Assembly (NCBI GenBank): GCA_963743275.1
Contig: CAVUPB010000001.1
Span: forward strand, 11,452-75,451
Direction: 5' to 3'
Source of the DNA: JALYLC01 sp963743275
GTDB taxonomy: Bacteria > Actinomycetota > Thermoleophilia > Gaiellales > JALYLC01
DNA: 64,000 nucleotides
Part shown: positions 51,554-58,694 of the stretch, piece by piece
Numbering within the stretch: position 1 is the first letter of the stretch
Layout: the number at the start of each line of letters is the position of its first letter
Position numbers and translations under genes: made by a program
The notes under the pieces: generated by a model
Databases searched by the model: none
Told to the model about the DNA's origin: nothing
Seen by the model: only the letters and a program-made list of their open reading frames with translations

Positions 51554-53004
51554 CCGTCGACCCGGCCGACATCGAGCGCGCGTTTGCGGCCGACGGTCCG
51601 TGGCAGAGCCAGTTCGTAGTCGATGGCCGCCGCTACGGCGGCGACCTGCGCTACCAGGAGGATGGCCGTGTCGCCGAGTTCTTCGGGTGGGTCGGTGCGC
51701 CGTCCAGCGTGCTCGAGCTCGGTTCTCTCGAGGGAGCCCACTCCGCCCAGCTCGGTGCGGCACCATCGGTGGATCGGCTGGTCTGTCTCGAGGCGCGCGG
51801 AGAGAACGTTCGGCGGGCGCGCCGCGCGATGGCGGTACTCGGACTGTCGGATCGCGTTCAGATCGAGCAGGTCGACCTCGAGGACGCCGACCTCGGCAGA
51901 TTCGGCACGTTCGACGCCGCATTCTGCGCAGGGCTGCTCTACCACCTGAGCCGGCCCTGGTTGCTGCTCAACGAACTCCGCCGGCGGGTCCAGCTGCTCT
52001 TCCTGGATACCCACGTCAGCTCGACCGGCAACATCGCGCTGGCCGGTTACCCGGGGTGCCTCTACCGCGAACTCGGACTCGACGATCCGTTCAGCGGCGT
52101 CCAGGACTTCTCGTTCTGGCCCACAGCGGAGGCCCTCGATGACATGCTCGCCCAGGCCGGCTTCGCGGTCGTGCGCCGCAGCGACTGGCCCGACTGGCCG
52201 AATGGTCACCGCGTCCATCTGCTCTGCGAAGCGTCGCTGACGCCCGCACCGGCACGCCCGGCCGCTCCGGCGACGACCGCACCTATCGTCGCACCCCCCC
52301 GCGAGATCGACGTCCCGTCACTCGATGCGTCCCCGGCCGAGCTCGATCACTTCTTCGAGCGCACCGGCCCCTGGCAGACCCAGGTCGACATCGGCGGTCG
52401 CAGCTACGGCGGGCCGTATCCCTTCGGCCAGGGGGGCCGTGTCGAGCGCTTCCTCGAATGGAGCGGCAATCCCCGGCGGGTGCTCGAGCTCGGATCGCTC
52501 GAAGGCGGCTGCTCGATCGAGCTCGCGGCAGCGGCGTGCGTCGAGGAGCTCGTCTGCATCGAGGCCCGTGCCGAGAGCGTCGAGCGGGCACGGCTGCTCC
52601 TGCGGCTCCACGGGCTCGAGCACAAGGCAGACCTGCGCGTCGCCGACCTCGAGGAGGACGACCTGAGCAGCTACGGCCGCTTCGACGGCGTCTTCTGCGC
52701 GGGTCTGCTCTACCACCTCACGCGCCCCTGGGAGATGGTCGCCCGCATGGCGGCCATCAGCGACCGCGTCTTCGTCGACACCCACGTGAGCGAGACCGAT
52801 CACATCGAGCTGGCGGGGTACCGGGGGCGAATGTACGCGGAGTTCGGCTACGACGACCCGATGAGCGGCACGGCGCCGCATTCGTTCTGGCCCACCGAGC
52901 CGGAGCTCGTGCGGATGTTCACGGAGGCGGGCATGCGCCAGACGGAGCGGATCCAGGCGCCTCCGGGTCCCAGCCCGCGGGTCTGGCTCGAGTTCGTGCG
53001 CTAG
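51550..53004 (+). CDS. Protein of two tandem homologous methyltransferase domains
   Basis: 484 aa from TTG 51550. Domain 1 (residues 5-230) and domain 2 (256-484) are clear duplicates: PWQSQFVVDGRRYGG and PWQTQVDIGGRSYGG; LELGSLEG at 55-62 and again at about 311-318 (SAM-binding motif I); FDAAFCAGLLYHLSRPW and FDGVFCAGLLYHLTRPW; DTHVS in each; and FSFWPTAEAL and HSFWPTEPEL. A Pro/Ala-rich linker separates them. They look like class I SAM methyltransferases of the type found in sugar or glycan modification. A and B copies have diverged at many sites, suggesting an old duplication. Confidence 0.8.
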   Translation: MTVDPADIERAFAADGPWQSQFVVDGRRYGGDLRYQEDGRVAEFFGWVGAPSSVLELGSLEGAHSAQLGAAPSVDRLVCLEARGENVRRARRAMAVLGLSDRVQIEQVDLEDADLGRFGTFDAAFCAGLLYHLSRPWLLLNELRRRVQLLFLDTHVSSTGNIALAGYPGCLYRELGLDDPFSGVQDFSFWPTAEALDDMLAQAGFAVVRRSDWPDWPNGHRVHLLCEASLTPAPARPAAPATTAPIVAPPREIDVPSLDASPAELDHFFERTGPWQTQVDIGGRSYGGPYPFGQGGRVERFLEWSGNPRRVLELGSLEGGCSIELAAAACVEELVCIEARAESVERARLLLRLHGLEHKADLRVADLEEDDLSSYGRFDGVFCAGLLYHLTRPWEMVARMAAISDRVFVDTHVSETDHIELAGYRGRMYAEFGYDDPMSGTAPHSFWPTEPELVRMFTEAGMRQTERIQAPPGPSPRVWLEFVR

Positions 53005-53007
53005 TTG

Positions 53008-53697
53008 TCACACCCGGAGCACGCCCGCCGCGCGCGAGGGGTCGCTCGAGATCACGATCAGCCGGCCCGGCCGCTTGCGGCGCGCGAGCAGTCCGGCGTG
53101 CCGCAGCGCGCGCTGGGCGCGCGCGGCGGCCACGTCGCCCGCCTCGACGACCGCGAGCGCTCCGCCGGCCGCCTGCGCGATCGCCGGGCGCAGCTCCGAG
53201 AGCGCCGGCGAGGTGAGCGCGAGCGCGCCGACGCCGGCCGCGAGCAGGGCCGGGATGCGCGCGGCGACGGCCGCCGGATCGAGCGGCCACTGCTCGAGGT
53301 GGATCGCCGAGGCTCCGCGCTGGCGGCGCAGCGCCTGCCCGAACGAGCGCCCGCGCATCGACCCGGTCGTGACCACGGCTGCGACCGCGCCTCCGCCGCA
53401 GGCCGCTCCGGCCTGCGGGATCGGGGCCTCCAGCGCGATCAGCGGCACCGTCCCGGCCGGCTGCGCAGCGAGCGCGTCGAGCGCGCCCTGCGGCGAGGCC
53501 AGCACGATCAGCTTGGCGCCGTCGGCCCGCAGCTGGCCGAGCAGGTCGGTCACCCGCCGCACGACGATCTCGGGCCGCCGGCGCGCGTACGGCGCGTAGG
53601 CGTCGTCGCACAGCAGCACGACGTCCTCCCTGGGCATGAGGCGCTGCAGGGCGCGCGCGACCGAGACCCCGTGGGCGTCCTCGGCGAGGATGCCCAC
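53008..53697 (-). CDS. Asp/Glu racemase-family homologue lacking both catalytic cysteines
   Basis: 229 aa from GTG 53697 (CTG 53715, overlapping the GcvT-like stop, is an alternative). VGILAEDAHGVSVARALQRL, REDVVLLCDDAYAPYARRRP and VTDLLGQLRADGAKLIVLAS follow the layout of glutamate racemase (MurI: FDSGVGGLTV, GDTARxPYG, ACNTAS). The first catalytic Cys (ACNTAS) is replaced in LASPQGALDAL, and the second (LGCTHYP) in LTSPALSEL, so racemisation is not expected. It may be a binding or regulatory protein working with the GcvT-like neighbour, with which it is probably co-transcribed. Confidence 0.65.
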   Translation of the reverse strand: MGILAEDAHGVSVARALQRLMPREDVVLLCDDAYAPYARRRPEIVVRRVTDLLGQLRADGAKLIVLASPQGALDALAAQPAGTVPLIALEAPIPQAGAACGGGAVAAVVTTGSMRGRSFGQALRRQRGASAIHLEQWPLDPAAVAARIPALLAAGVGALALTSPALSELRPAIAQAAGGALAVVEAGDVAAARAQRALRHAGLLARRKRPGRLIVISSDPSRAAGVLRV

Positions 53698-53711
53698 GGG
53701 CAGGTCGGGGT

Positions 53712-55730
53712 TCAGACCCGCGGCCGCGTCTTCTCCGGGTCGTAGATCGGGTAGCGGTCGACGAGCGCGGGCACCGTGCGGCCGTCGCCGAGCGCGATCT
53801 CGAGCGGCGTGCCGACCTCGGTCAGCTCGGTCTCGATGCAGGCGATGCCGATGAGGCGATCGACCGTCGGCGAGCGGCCCGCGCTGGGCGAGAGCAGGCG
53901 GCCGACCTCGCGACCGTGGCGGTAGACCGGCGAGTTGTAGTCGGGCGGATCCTCGCCGGCGATGACGAGCGTGACCATGCGGTGCGTGATGCCGGCGGCG
54001 TGCTCCTCGACGAGCGCGTCCTTGCCGTGGAAGTCGGCCTTGTCGAGCTTGATCATGCGCTCGAGGTTCATGTGGAACGGCGAGGTGTGGGCCGGGAAGT
54101 AGTCGTAGCCGAGGAAGATCAGCCCCGACTCGATGCGCAGCGACTCGACGGCCGCGAGGCCGTAGGGCCGGAGGCCGAGCGACTGGCCCGGGTCGAGCAG
54201 GGCGCTCCACAGGCGCTCGGCGTTCTCGGGCGCCGTGTAGATCTCGTAGCCGAGCTCGCCCGAGTAGCCCGTGCGCGAGACCAGGCATCCGGGGACGCCG
54301 CCGATGGTGACGTCCTCGAGGAAGCGGAAGTAGCGCAGCGAGGCGATGTCGGCGTCCGTCAGCGACGCGAGCAGCTCGCGCGACTTCGGGCCCTGGAGCT
54401 GCAGGTGCGGCAGCTCGGCGGTGCGCTCGACGATCTCGACGCTCAGGCCCTTCGCGGCCGCGATCCTGCGGAAGTGGTCGCCGTCGGTCGAGAGCGCCGT
54501 GACCACGAGGATGCCGCGCTCGTTGTCGCCCGTGTTGTAGACGGTGCCGTCGCCGAGCATCTTGCCGCGCTCGTCGCAGAACGCGCCGTAGCGCACCTGG
54601 CCGACCGCGAGGCCCGCCATGTCGCTCGTGAAGCAGTAGTCGGCGGCGGCCAGCGCGTCGGGGCCGCGGAACAGCCACTTCTGCAGCGGCGACTCGTCCC
54701 ACAGGCCGACCGTCTCGCGCACCGCGTGATGCTCGCCGGCGGCATCGCCGAAGTCGGAGATCCAGTCCCAGCCCTCCCACTCGGCGAACTGGCCGCCCAT
54801 GCGGCGCTGGATCGCGTCGAACGGCGTGTGGCGCAGCGTGCCGGTCGGCAGCTCGTAGGAGCCCGTGTCCTCGTCGTCCGGCTTGGCGGGAGGCGGAGCC
54901 GAAAGCGCGGTGGCGGCGTCGAGCGGCGCCGACGTCGCGTCGAGCGGCGCGCCCAGCGGCACCTCGAGCGGCAGGATGATGGTGGGTGCCGAGCGGCGCG
55001 AGACCTCCTGGTGGCCCGGCGGCAGCACCTCGGTCACGCCCAGCAGCGCGCGCGCGGCCGCCGCGTTCGGGAGCGTCTTGTACTGCTCGAAGCTGCGCAG
55101 CGGCTCGCGGTCGATCGCGCGGCGCAGGCGGCGCAGGCGCGCCTGCTCGCCGGCGCCCACGCCGGGCGTCGAGAAGATCGCCTGCTCGACGTAGCTCTCG
55201 ACGATCTTGTTGCCGAGCAGCCCCACGTCGCCGTCGCGCGCGCGGCCCGTGCGCGGCGAGTAGGTGACAACGCAACGAACCTGTGCAAGCAGGGCGTTCC
55301 AGGTCGAGAGCACGACCTCGCCGCGACAGCGCACGCCCACCTCGGGCAGTACGAGCAGGGTGATGCGGCGGTCGTTGATGGTCTCGAGCACGGCCTCCGC
55401 CGTGGGCTGGAGCACGCCGACGAACTTGTGCATGGGCCAGACGTCGAGCTGGTTGAAGTCGCCGGGCTCGCAGCCGACGCCGATCAGGTACGTGTCGGCG
55501 TAGCGGAAGAAGCCGCCCGTGCCCTTCGTGTCGCGCAGGACGTCGTAGAAGAGCGTGTTGGTGGCGCAGATGAGGTTCGAGCAGCCACACGGGTCCATCG
55601 GCTGGTTGAGCACGACGCCGAGGCGGTCGCCAGGCTGGTAGCCGCCCGGCCAGAGGTCGCTGAGCGGCCCCGCCGCGCCGTCGCGCTCGACCTCGAAGTC
55701 GTCGGACCGGAGCGCATAGGAGGAGTGCAT
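53712..55730 (-). CDS. GcvT-like aminomethyltransferase/demethylase with an unrecognised N-terminal domain
   Basis: 672 aa. Residues 318-665 are a folate-binding GcvT-type protein: LRHTPFDAIQRRMGGQFAEW, VGLWDESPLQKWLFRGPDAL, LQLQGPKSRELLASL, VSRTGYSGELGYEIYTAPEN and GLAAVESLRIESGLIFLGYD, then a C-terminal barrel. Such proteins take a methyl or aminomethyl group to tetrahydrofolate (glycine cleavage, dimethylglycine or DMSP demethylation). Residues 1-250 are a separate domain (DRLGVVLNQPMDPCGCSNLI, YLIGVGCEPGDFNQLDVWPM, MHKFVG) I do not recognise as part of GcvT; a low-complexity Ala/Pro linker joins them. Divergent from the lyase gene. The substrate is unknown. Confidence 0.75.
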   Translation of the reverse strand: MHSSYALRSDDFEVERDGAAGPLSDLWPGGYQPGDRLGVVLNQPMDPCGCSNLICATNTLFYDVLRDTKGTGGFFRYADTYLIGVGCEPGDFNQLDVWPMHKFVGVLQPTAEAVLETINDRRITLLVLPEVGVRCRGEVVLSTWNALLAQVRCVVTYSPRTGRARDGDVGLLGNKIVESYVEQAIFSTPGVGAGEQARLRRLRRAIDREPLRSFEQYKTLPNAAAARALLGVTEVLPPGHQEVSRRSAPTIILPLEVPLGAPLDATSAPLDAATALSAPPPAKPDDEDTGSYELPTGTLRHTPFDAIQRRMGGQFAEWEGWDWISDFGDAAGEHHAVRETVGLWDESPLQKWLFRGPDALAAADYCFTSDMAGLAVGQVRYGAFCDERGKMLGDGTVYNTGDNERGILVVTALSTDGDHFRRIAAAKGLSVEIVERTAELPHLQLQGPKSRELLASLTDADIASLRYFRFLEDVTIGGVPGCLVSRTGYSGELGYEIYTAPENAERLWSALLDPGQSLGLRPYGLAAVESLRIESGLIFLGYDYFPAHTSPFHMNLERMIKLDKADFHGKDALVEEHAAGITHRMVTLVIAGEDPPDYNSPVYRHGREVGRLLSPSAGRSPTVDRLIGIACIETELTEVGTPLEIALGDGRTVPALVDRYPIYDPEKTRPRV

Positions 55731-55775
55731 GCGGGGCAGTATCCCACCTTCCCCGGTGCGAGGCGGGGGCCAGCG

Positions 55776-55781
55776 TAGACT
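55776..55781 (+). promoter_or_regulatory. Putative -10 (TAGACT) of the lyase gene
   Basis: TAGACT lies eight bases before ATG 55790 with no ribosome site. Confidence 0.45.
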
Positions 55782-55789
55782 GGCTGTGC

Positions 55790-57277
55790 ATGGCTGACGG
55801 CGGCTATCTCGGCGCGGGCGGGCGCCTCGCGGGCGGCCCGGCCAACGAGCTCGTGGAGGCCGCCTACGCGCACGAGCTGCGGGCCGCGCCGCGGCTCGCG
55901 CACGACCTCTCGCTGTCCGACATCGCGCATGCCGTGGCGCTCGCCGAGAGCGGCGCGCTGCCGCCCGCGACCGCGCGCGCGCTGCTCGGCGGCCTGCTCG
56001 AGCTGCACGCCATCCCGGCGGCGGAGTTCCCCTGGCAGGCCGCGCTCGGCGACGCCTTCAACTCGCGCGAGGCCGAGCTCGTGCGCCACATCGGCAGCGA
56101 CGCCGCCGGCTGGCTGAGCGCGGGCCGCCCCCGGCGCGAGGCGTTCCGCGTCGCGCTGCGCGCCTGCGCCCGGCGCGGCGCGGCCGAGCTCGCGGGCGCG
56201 CTCGCCGGCGGCGCCGCGGCACTCGCGCAGCATGCGCGTGCGCTGCGCGGGGCGCTCGCCGCCGACTACACCTACCTCCAGGCCGCCCAGCCGACGACGG
56301 CCGGGCACCTGCTGCTGGCCTACGCCTATCCCGCCCTGCGCGACGCCGAGCGCCTGCGGCACGCCCACCGCGAGCTCTCGCGCAGCGTCGCCGGCGCCGG
56401 CGGCAGCGCAGGCTCGCGCTGGCCCCTCGACCGCGAGCGGCTCGCCGAGCTGCTCGGCTGCGACGGCCTCGTGCTGCACGCCAAGGACGCCGCCTGGCAG
56501 TGGGACGTGTACGCCGAGCTGCTCGCGACGCTCGCGATCGCCACCACGCACCTCTCGCAGCTCGCGCAGGACTTCGAGATCTACGCGAGTCACGAGTTCG
56601 GCCTGATCGAGCTCGCCGACGCGCACTCGCGGGCGAGCGCGCTGATGCCGCAGAAGCGCAATCCCTATGCCCTCGCGGCCATCCGGGCACAGGCGGGGCA
56701 GGCGGCAGGCGATGTCGCCGCGGCGCTCACGGCGACGCACACGGGCTCGGCGCGCACCGACCACTTCCACCTCCTCAACGGCCTCGTGCCGCGCGCGCTC
56801 GAGGAGGCCGGCGCGATCGCCCGGCTCGCGGCCGCGGTGCTCGCGGGCATGCGCGTCGACGCCGAGCGGATGGGCCGCGTCGCGCGCGAGGGGTTCACGA
56901 ACGCGGCCGACGTCGCCGACGTCCTGGCCGCCGGCGGCGGGCTCGACTACCGCACGGCGCACAAGGTCGTGGGCCTGGCCGTCCGACACCTCGTCGAGGC
57001 GGGCGCCGGCGAGCTGACCGCCGAGGCCGTGACCGCCGCCGCGCTCGAGCTGACGGGGACGGCGGTGGCGGTCGATCCGGCCGACCTCGACCCGGCGGGG
57101 TGCGCCGAGGCGCGGCTCCAGGCCGGTTCGTCGTCGCACGCCGCGATGGAGGCCATGCTCGACGAGGTCGACGCCGCCTGCGCGCGCGAGCGGGCCTGGG
57201 CGGCCGACGCGCTGGCCGCGGCGCGCGCCGCCGAGGAGCGCCTGCTCGGGCGCGCCGCGCAGCTCGCCGCGGGCTGA
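55790..57277 (+). CDS. Argininosuccinate lyase-like fumarase/aspartase superfamily protein
   Basis: 495 aa from ATG 55790. The superfamily signature SRASALMPQKRNPYALAAI (residues about 280-298) with the catalytic Ser loop, GDAFNSREAELVRHIG and AQPTTAGHLLLAYAYP place it closest to ArgH. In ArgH the segment GYTHLQRAQP has an active-site His; here it reads DYTYLQAAQP, so that His is Tyr. A typical ArgH is about 460-470 aa. I therefore do not call it argH; it may act on another C4 or amino-acid adduct or be non-catalytic. Divergent from the GcvT-like gene. Confidence 0.7.
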   Translation: MADGGYLGAGGRLAGGPANELVEAAYAHELRAAPRLAHDLSLSDIAHAVALAESGALPPATARALLGGLLELHAIPAAEFPWQAALGDAFNSREAELVRHIGSDAAGWLSAGRPRREAFRVALRACARRGAAELAGALAGGAAALAQHARALRGALAADYTYLQAAQPTTAGHLLLAYAYPALRDAERLRHAHRELSRSVAGAGGSAGSRWPLDRERLAELLGCDGLVLHAKDAAWQWDVYAELLATLAIATTHLSQLAQDFEIYASHEFGLIELADAHSRASALMPQKRNPYALAAIRAQAGQAAGDVAAALTATHTGSARTDHFHLLNGLVPRALEEAGAIARLAAAVLAGMRVDAERMGRVAREGFTNAADVADVLAAGGGLDYRTAHKVVGLAVRHLVEAGAGELTAEAVTAAALELTGTAVAVDPADLDPAGCAEARLQAGSSSHAAMEAMLDEVDAACARERAWAADALAAARAAEERLLGRAAQLAAG

Positions 57278-57305
57278 AGCCCGGCAGGACGCGGGGCCCG
57301 CGCGC

Positions 57306-57311
57306 TACCGT
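57306..57311 (+). promoter_or_regulatory. Putative -10 (TACCGT) of the 76-aa gene
   Basis: TACCGT, six bases, ATG 57318. The same hexamer and spacing recurs at 57561-57566. Confidence 0.5.
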
Positions 57312-57317
57312 GCGGAC

Positions 57318-57548
57318 ATGGGTAAAGGGTATGCCGAAGGACCGGCGGTCGAAGAAGCACAGGCCAACGTCGAGCGGCAGAAGGAAGGGCCGGCGCGGCG
57401 CACGCGCAAGGCGGTGTTCGCATCCACCCCGCGCAAGCACGAACGGCACTTCGTCGGCTGGGTCGGCGAGGTCGACCCGGACGAGCTGTTCGCGACGGGC
57501 AAGGCCTGGGGCATCTCGGTGAGCGAGATGCCCGTCGACGCTCGCTGA
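57318..57548 (+). CDS. Small uncharacterised basic protein
   Basis: 76 aa. MGKGYAEGPAVEEAQANVER and KEGPARRTRKAVFASTPRKH are charged and probably disordered; the second half, HFVGWVGEVDPDELFATGKA and WGISVSEMP, looks like a short folded segment. No family recognised. It has the leaderless promoter geometry and stands alone before the DegT gene. Confidence 0.6.
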   Translation: MGKGYAEGPAVEEAQANVERQKEGPARRTRKAVFASTPRKHERHFVGWVGEVDPDELFATGKAWGISVSEMPVDAR

Positions 57549-57560
57549 CCGGCTGATTGC

Positions 57561-57566
57561 TACCGT
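57561..57566 (+). promoter_or_regulatory. Putative -10 (TACCGT) of the DegT-type aminotransferase gene
   Basis: TACCGT, six bases (CGGGGC), ATG 57573. No ribosome site. Confidence 0.5.
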
Positions 57567-57572
57567 CGGGGC

Positions 57573-58682
57573 ATGGCCGTGCCCCTGATGGACCCCCACT
57601 CGCAGTACGACGGCGTGCGCGAGCAGATCGCCCGTGCCATCGGCGATGTCATCGCATCCGGGCGCTACATCCTCGGGCCGCGCGTCGCCGAGGCCGAGAA
57701 GGCGCTGGCAGCCCACACCGGCGCCGCGCACGGCATCGGCGTCGCGAACGGCACCGACGCGCTCGTGATCGCGCTGCGCGCGCTCGGCGTCGGACCCGGC
57801 GACGAGGTCATCTGCCCGTCCTACACCTTCTATTCGACGGCCGAGTCGATCGCCGCGATCGGCGCGATCCCCGTCTTCGCCGACATCGAGGACGAGACGT
57901 ACAACCTCGATCCGGGCGCGGTCGAGGCTGCGATCACGCGGCGGACGCGTGCGGTCGTGCCGGTGCACCTGTTCGGCCACCCGGCCGACATGGGGCCGCT
58001 CACGGCGATCGCGAAGCGCCACGGCGTCGCCATCCTGGAGGACGCGGCCCAGGCCTTCGGCGCCTCGCTCGGCGGCGTGCCCTGCGGCGCCCTCGGCGAC
58101 GCCGCCACGTTCTCGTTCTTCCCGACCAAGAACCTGCCCTGCTTCGGGGACGGCGGCCTCATCACGACGGGCAGCGCCGAGGTGGACCGCATGTGCCGCG
58201 TGCTGCGCTTCCACGGCTCCGAGGACAAGAAGACGTTCACGCACGTCGGCTACAACTCGCGCCTCGACGAGCTGCAGGCCGCGATCCTGCTCGAGCTGCT
58301 GCCGCTCGTGGACGGCTGGAACGACGGGCGCATCGCAGCGGCGGCGCGCTACGCCGAGCTCGGGCTGGGCGAGCACGTGGTGCTGCCGGCGGTCGCCGAC
58401 GGCGCGCGCCACATCTACCACCTCTACGTCGTACGCAGCGGAGAGCGCGAGCGGCTGATCGCCGGGCTCGCCGCCGCGGGGGTCGGCTCGGCCACGTACT
58501 ACACGACACCGCTGCACCTGCAGCCGGTCTTCGCGCACCTCGGCTATGCCGAGGGCTCGCTCCCGGTGACCGAGCGCTGCGCGCGCGAATGCCTGGCGCT
58601 GCCGATGTCGCCGACGCTCGCCGAGGCCCAGCAGCACGAGGTCGTGAATGCCGTCTCGGCCCTCGCCCCCGCCAGAACGTAG
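57573..58682 (+). CDS. DegT/DnrJ/EryC1/StrS-family PLP-dependent sugar aminotransferase
   Basis: 369 aa. IASGRYILGPRVAEAEKALA, HGIGVANGTDALVIALRALG, DEVICPSYTFYSTAESIAAI, ILEDAAQAFGASLGGVPCGA and SFFPTKNLPCFGDGGLITTG with the PLP lysine near residue 184. These enzymes aminate keto-deoxy nucleotide sugars. With the FlaA1/CapD-type dehydratase that follows, a UDP-4-amino-4,6-dideoxy sugar route is likely, by inference. Confidence 0.9.
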   Translation: MAVPLMDPHSQYDGVREQIARAIGDVIASGRYILGPRVAEAEKALAAHTGAAHGIGVANGTDALVIALRALGVGPGDEVICPSYTFYSTAESIAAIGAIPVFADIEDETYNLDPGAVEAAITRRTRAVVPVHLFGHPADMGPLTAIAKRHGVAILEDAAQAFGASLGGVPCGALGDAATFSFFPTKNLPCFGDGGLITTGSAEVDRMCRVLRFHGSEDKKTFTHVGYNSRLDELQAAILLELLPLVDGWNDGRIAAAARYAELGLGEHVVLPAVADGARHIYHLYVVRSGERERLIAGLAAAGVGSATYYTTPLHLQPVFAHLGYAEGSLPVTERCARECLALPMSPTLAEAQQHEVVNAVSALAPART

Positions 58683-58685
58683 ACT
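58680..58685 (+). promoter_or_regulatory. Putative -10 (TAGACT) of the FlaA1/CapD-type gene
   Basis: TAGACT, overlapping the stop codon region of the DegT gene (58680-58682), nine bases before ATG 58695. Confidence 0.35.
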
Positions 58686-58694
58686 GCAGGCCCA

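Noticed and set aside
53008..53697. Naming the racemase homologue murI
   Set aside because: Both catalytic cysteines are missing.
55790..57277. Naming the lyase argH
   Set aside because: An active-site His is replaced by Tyr and no arginine genes are nearby.
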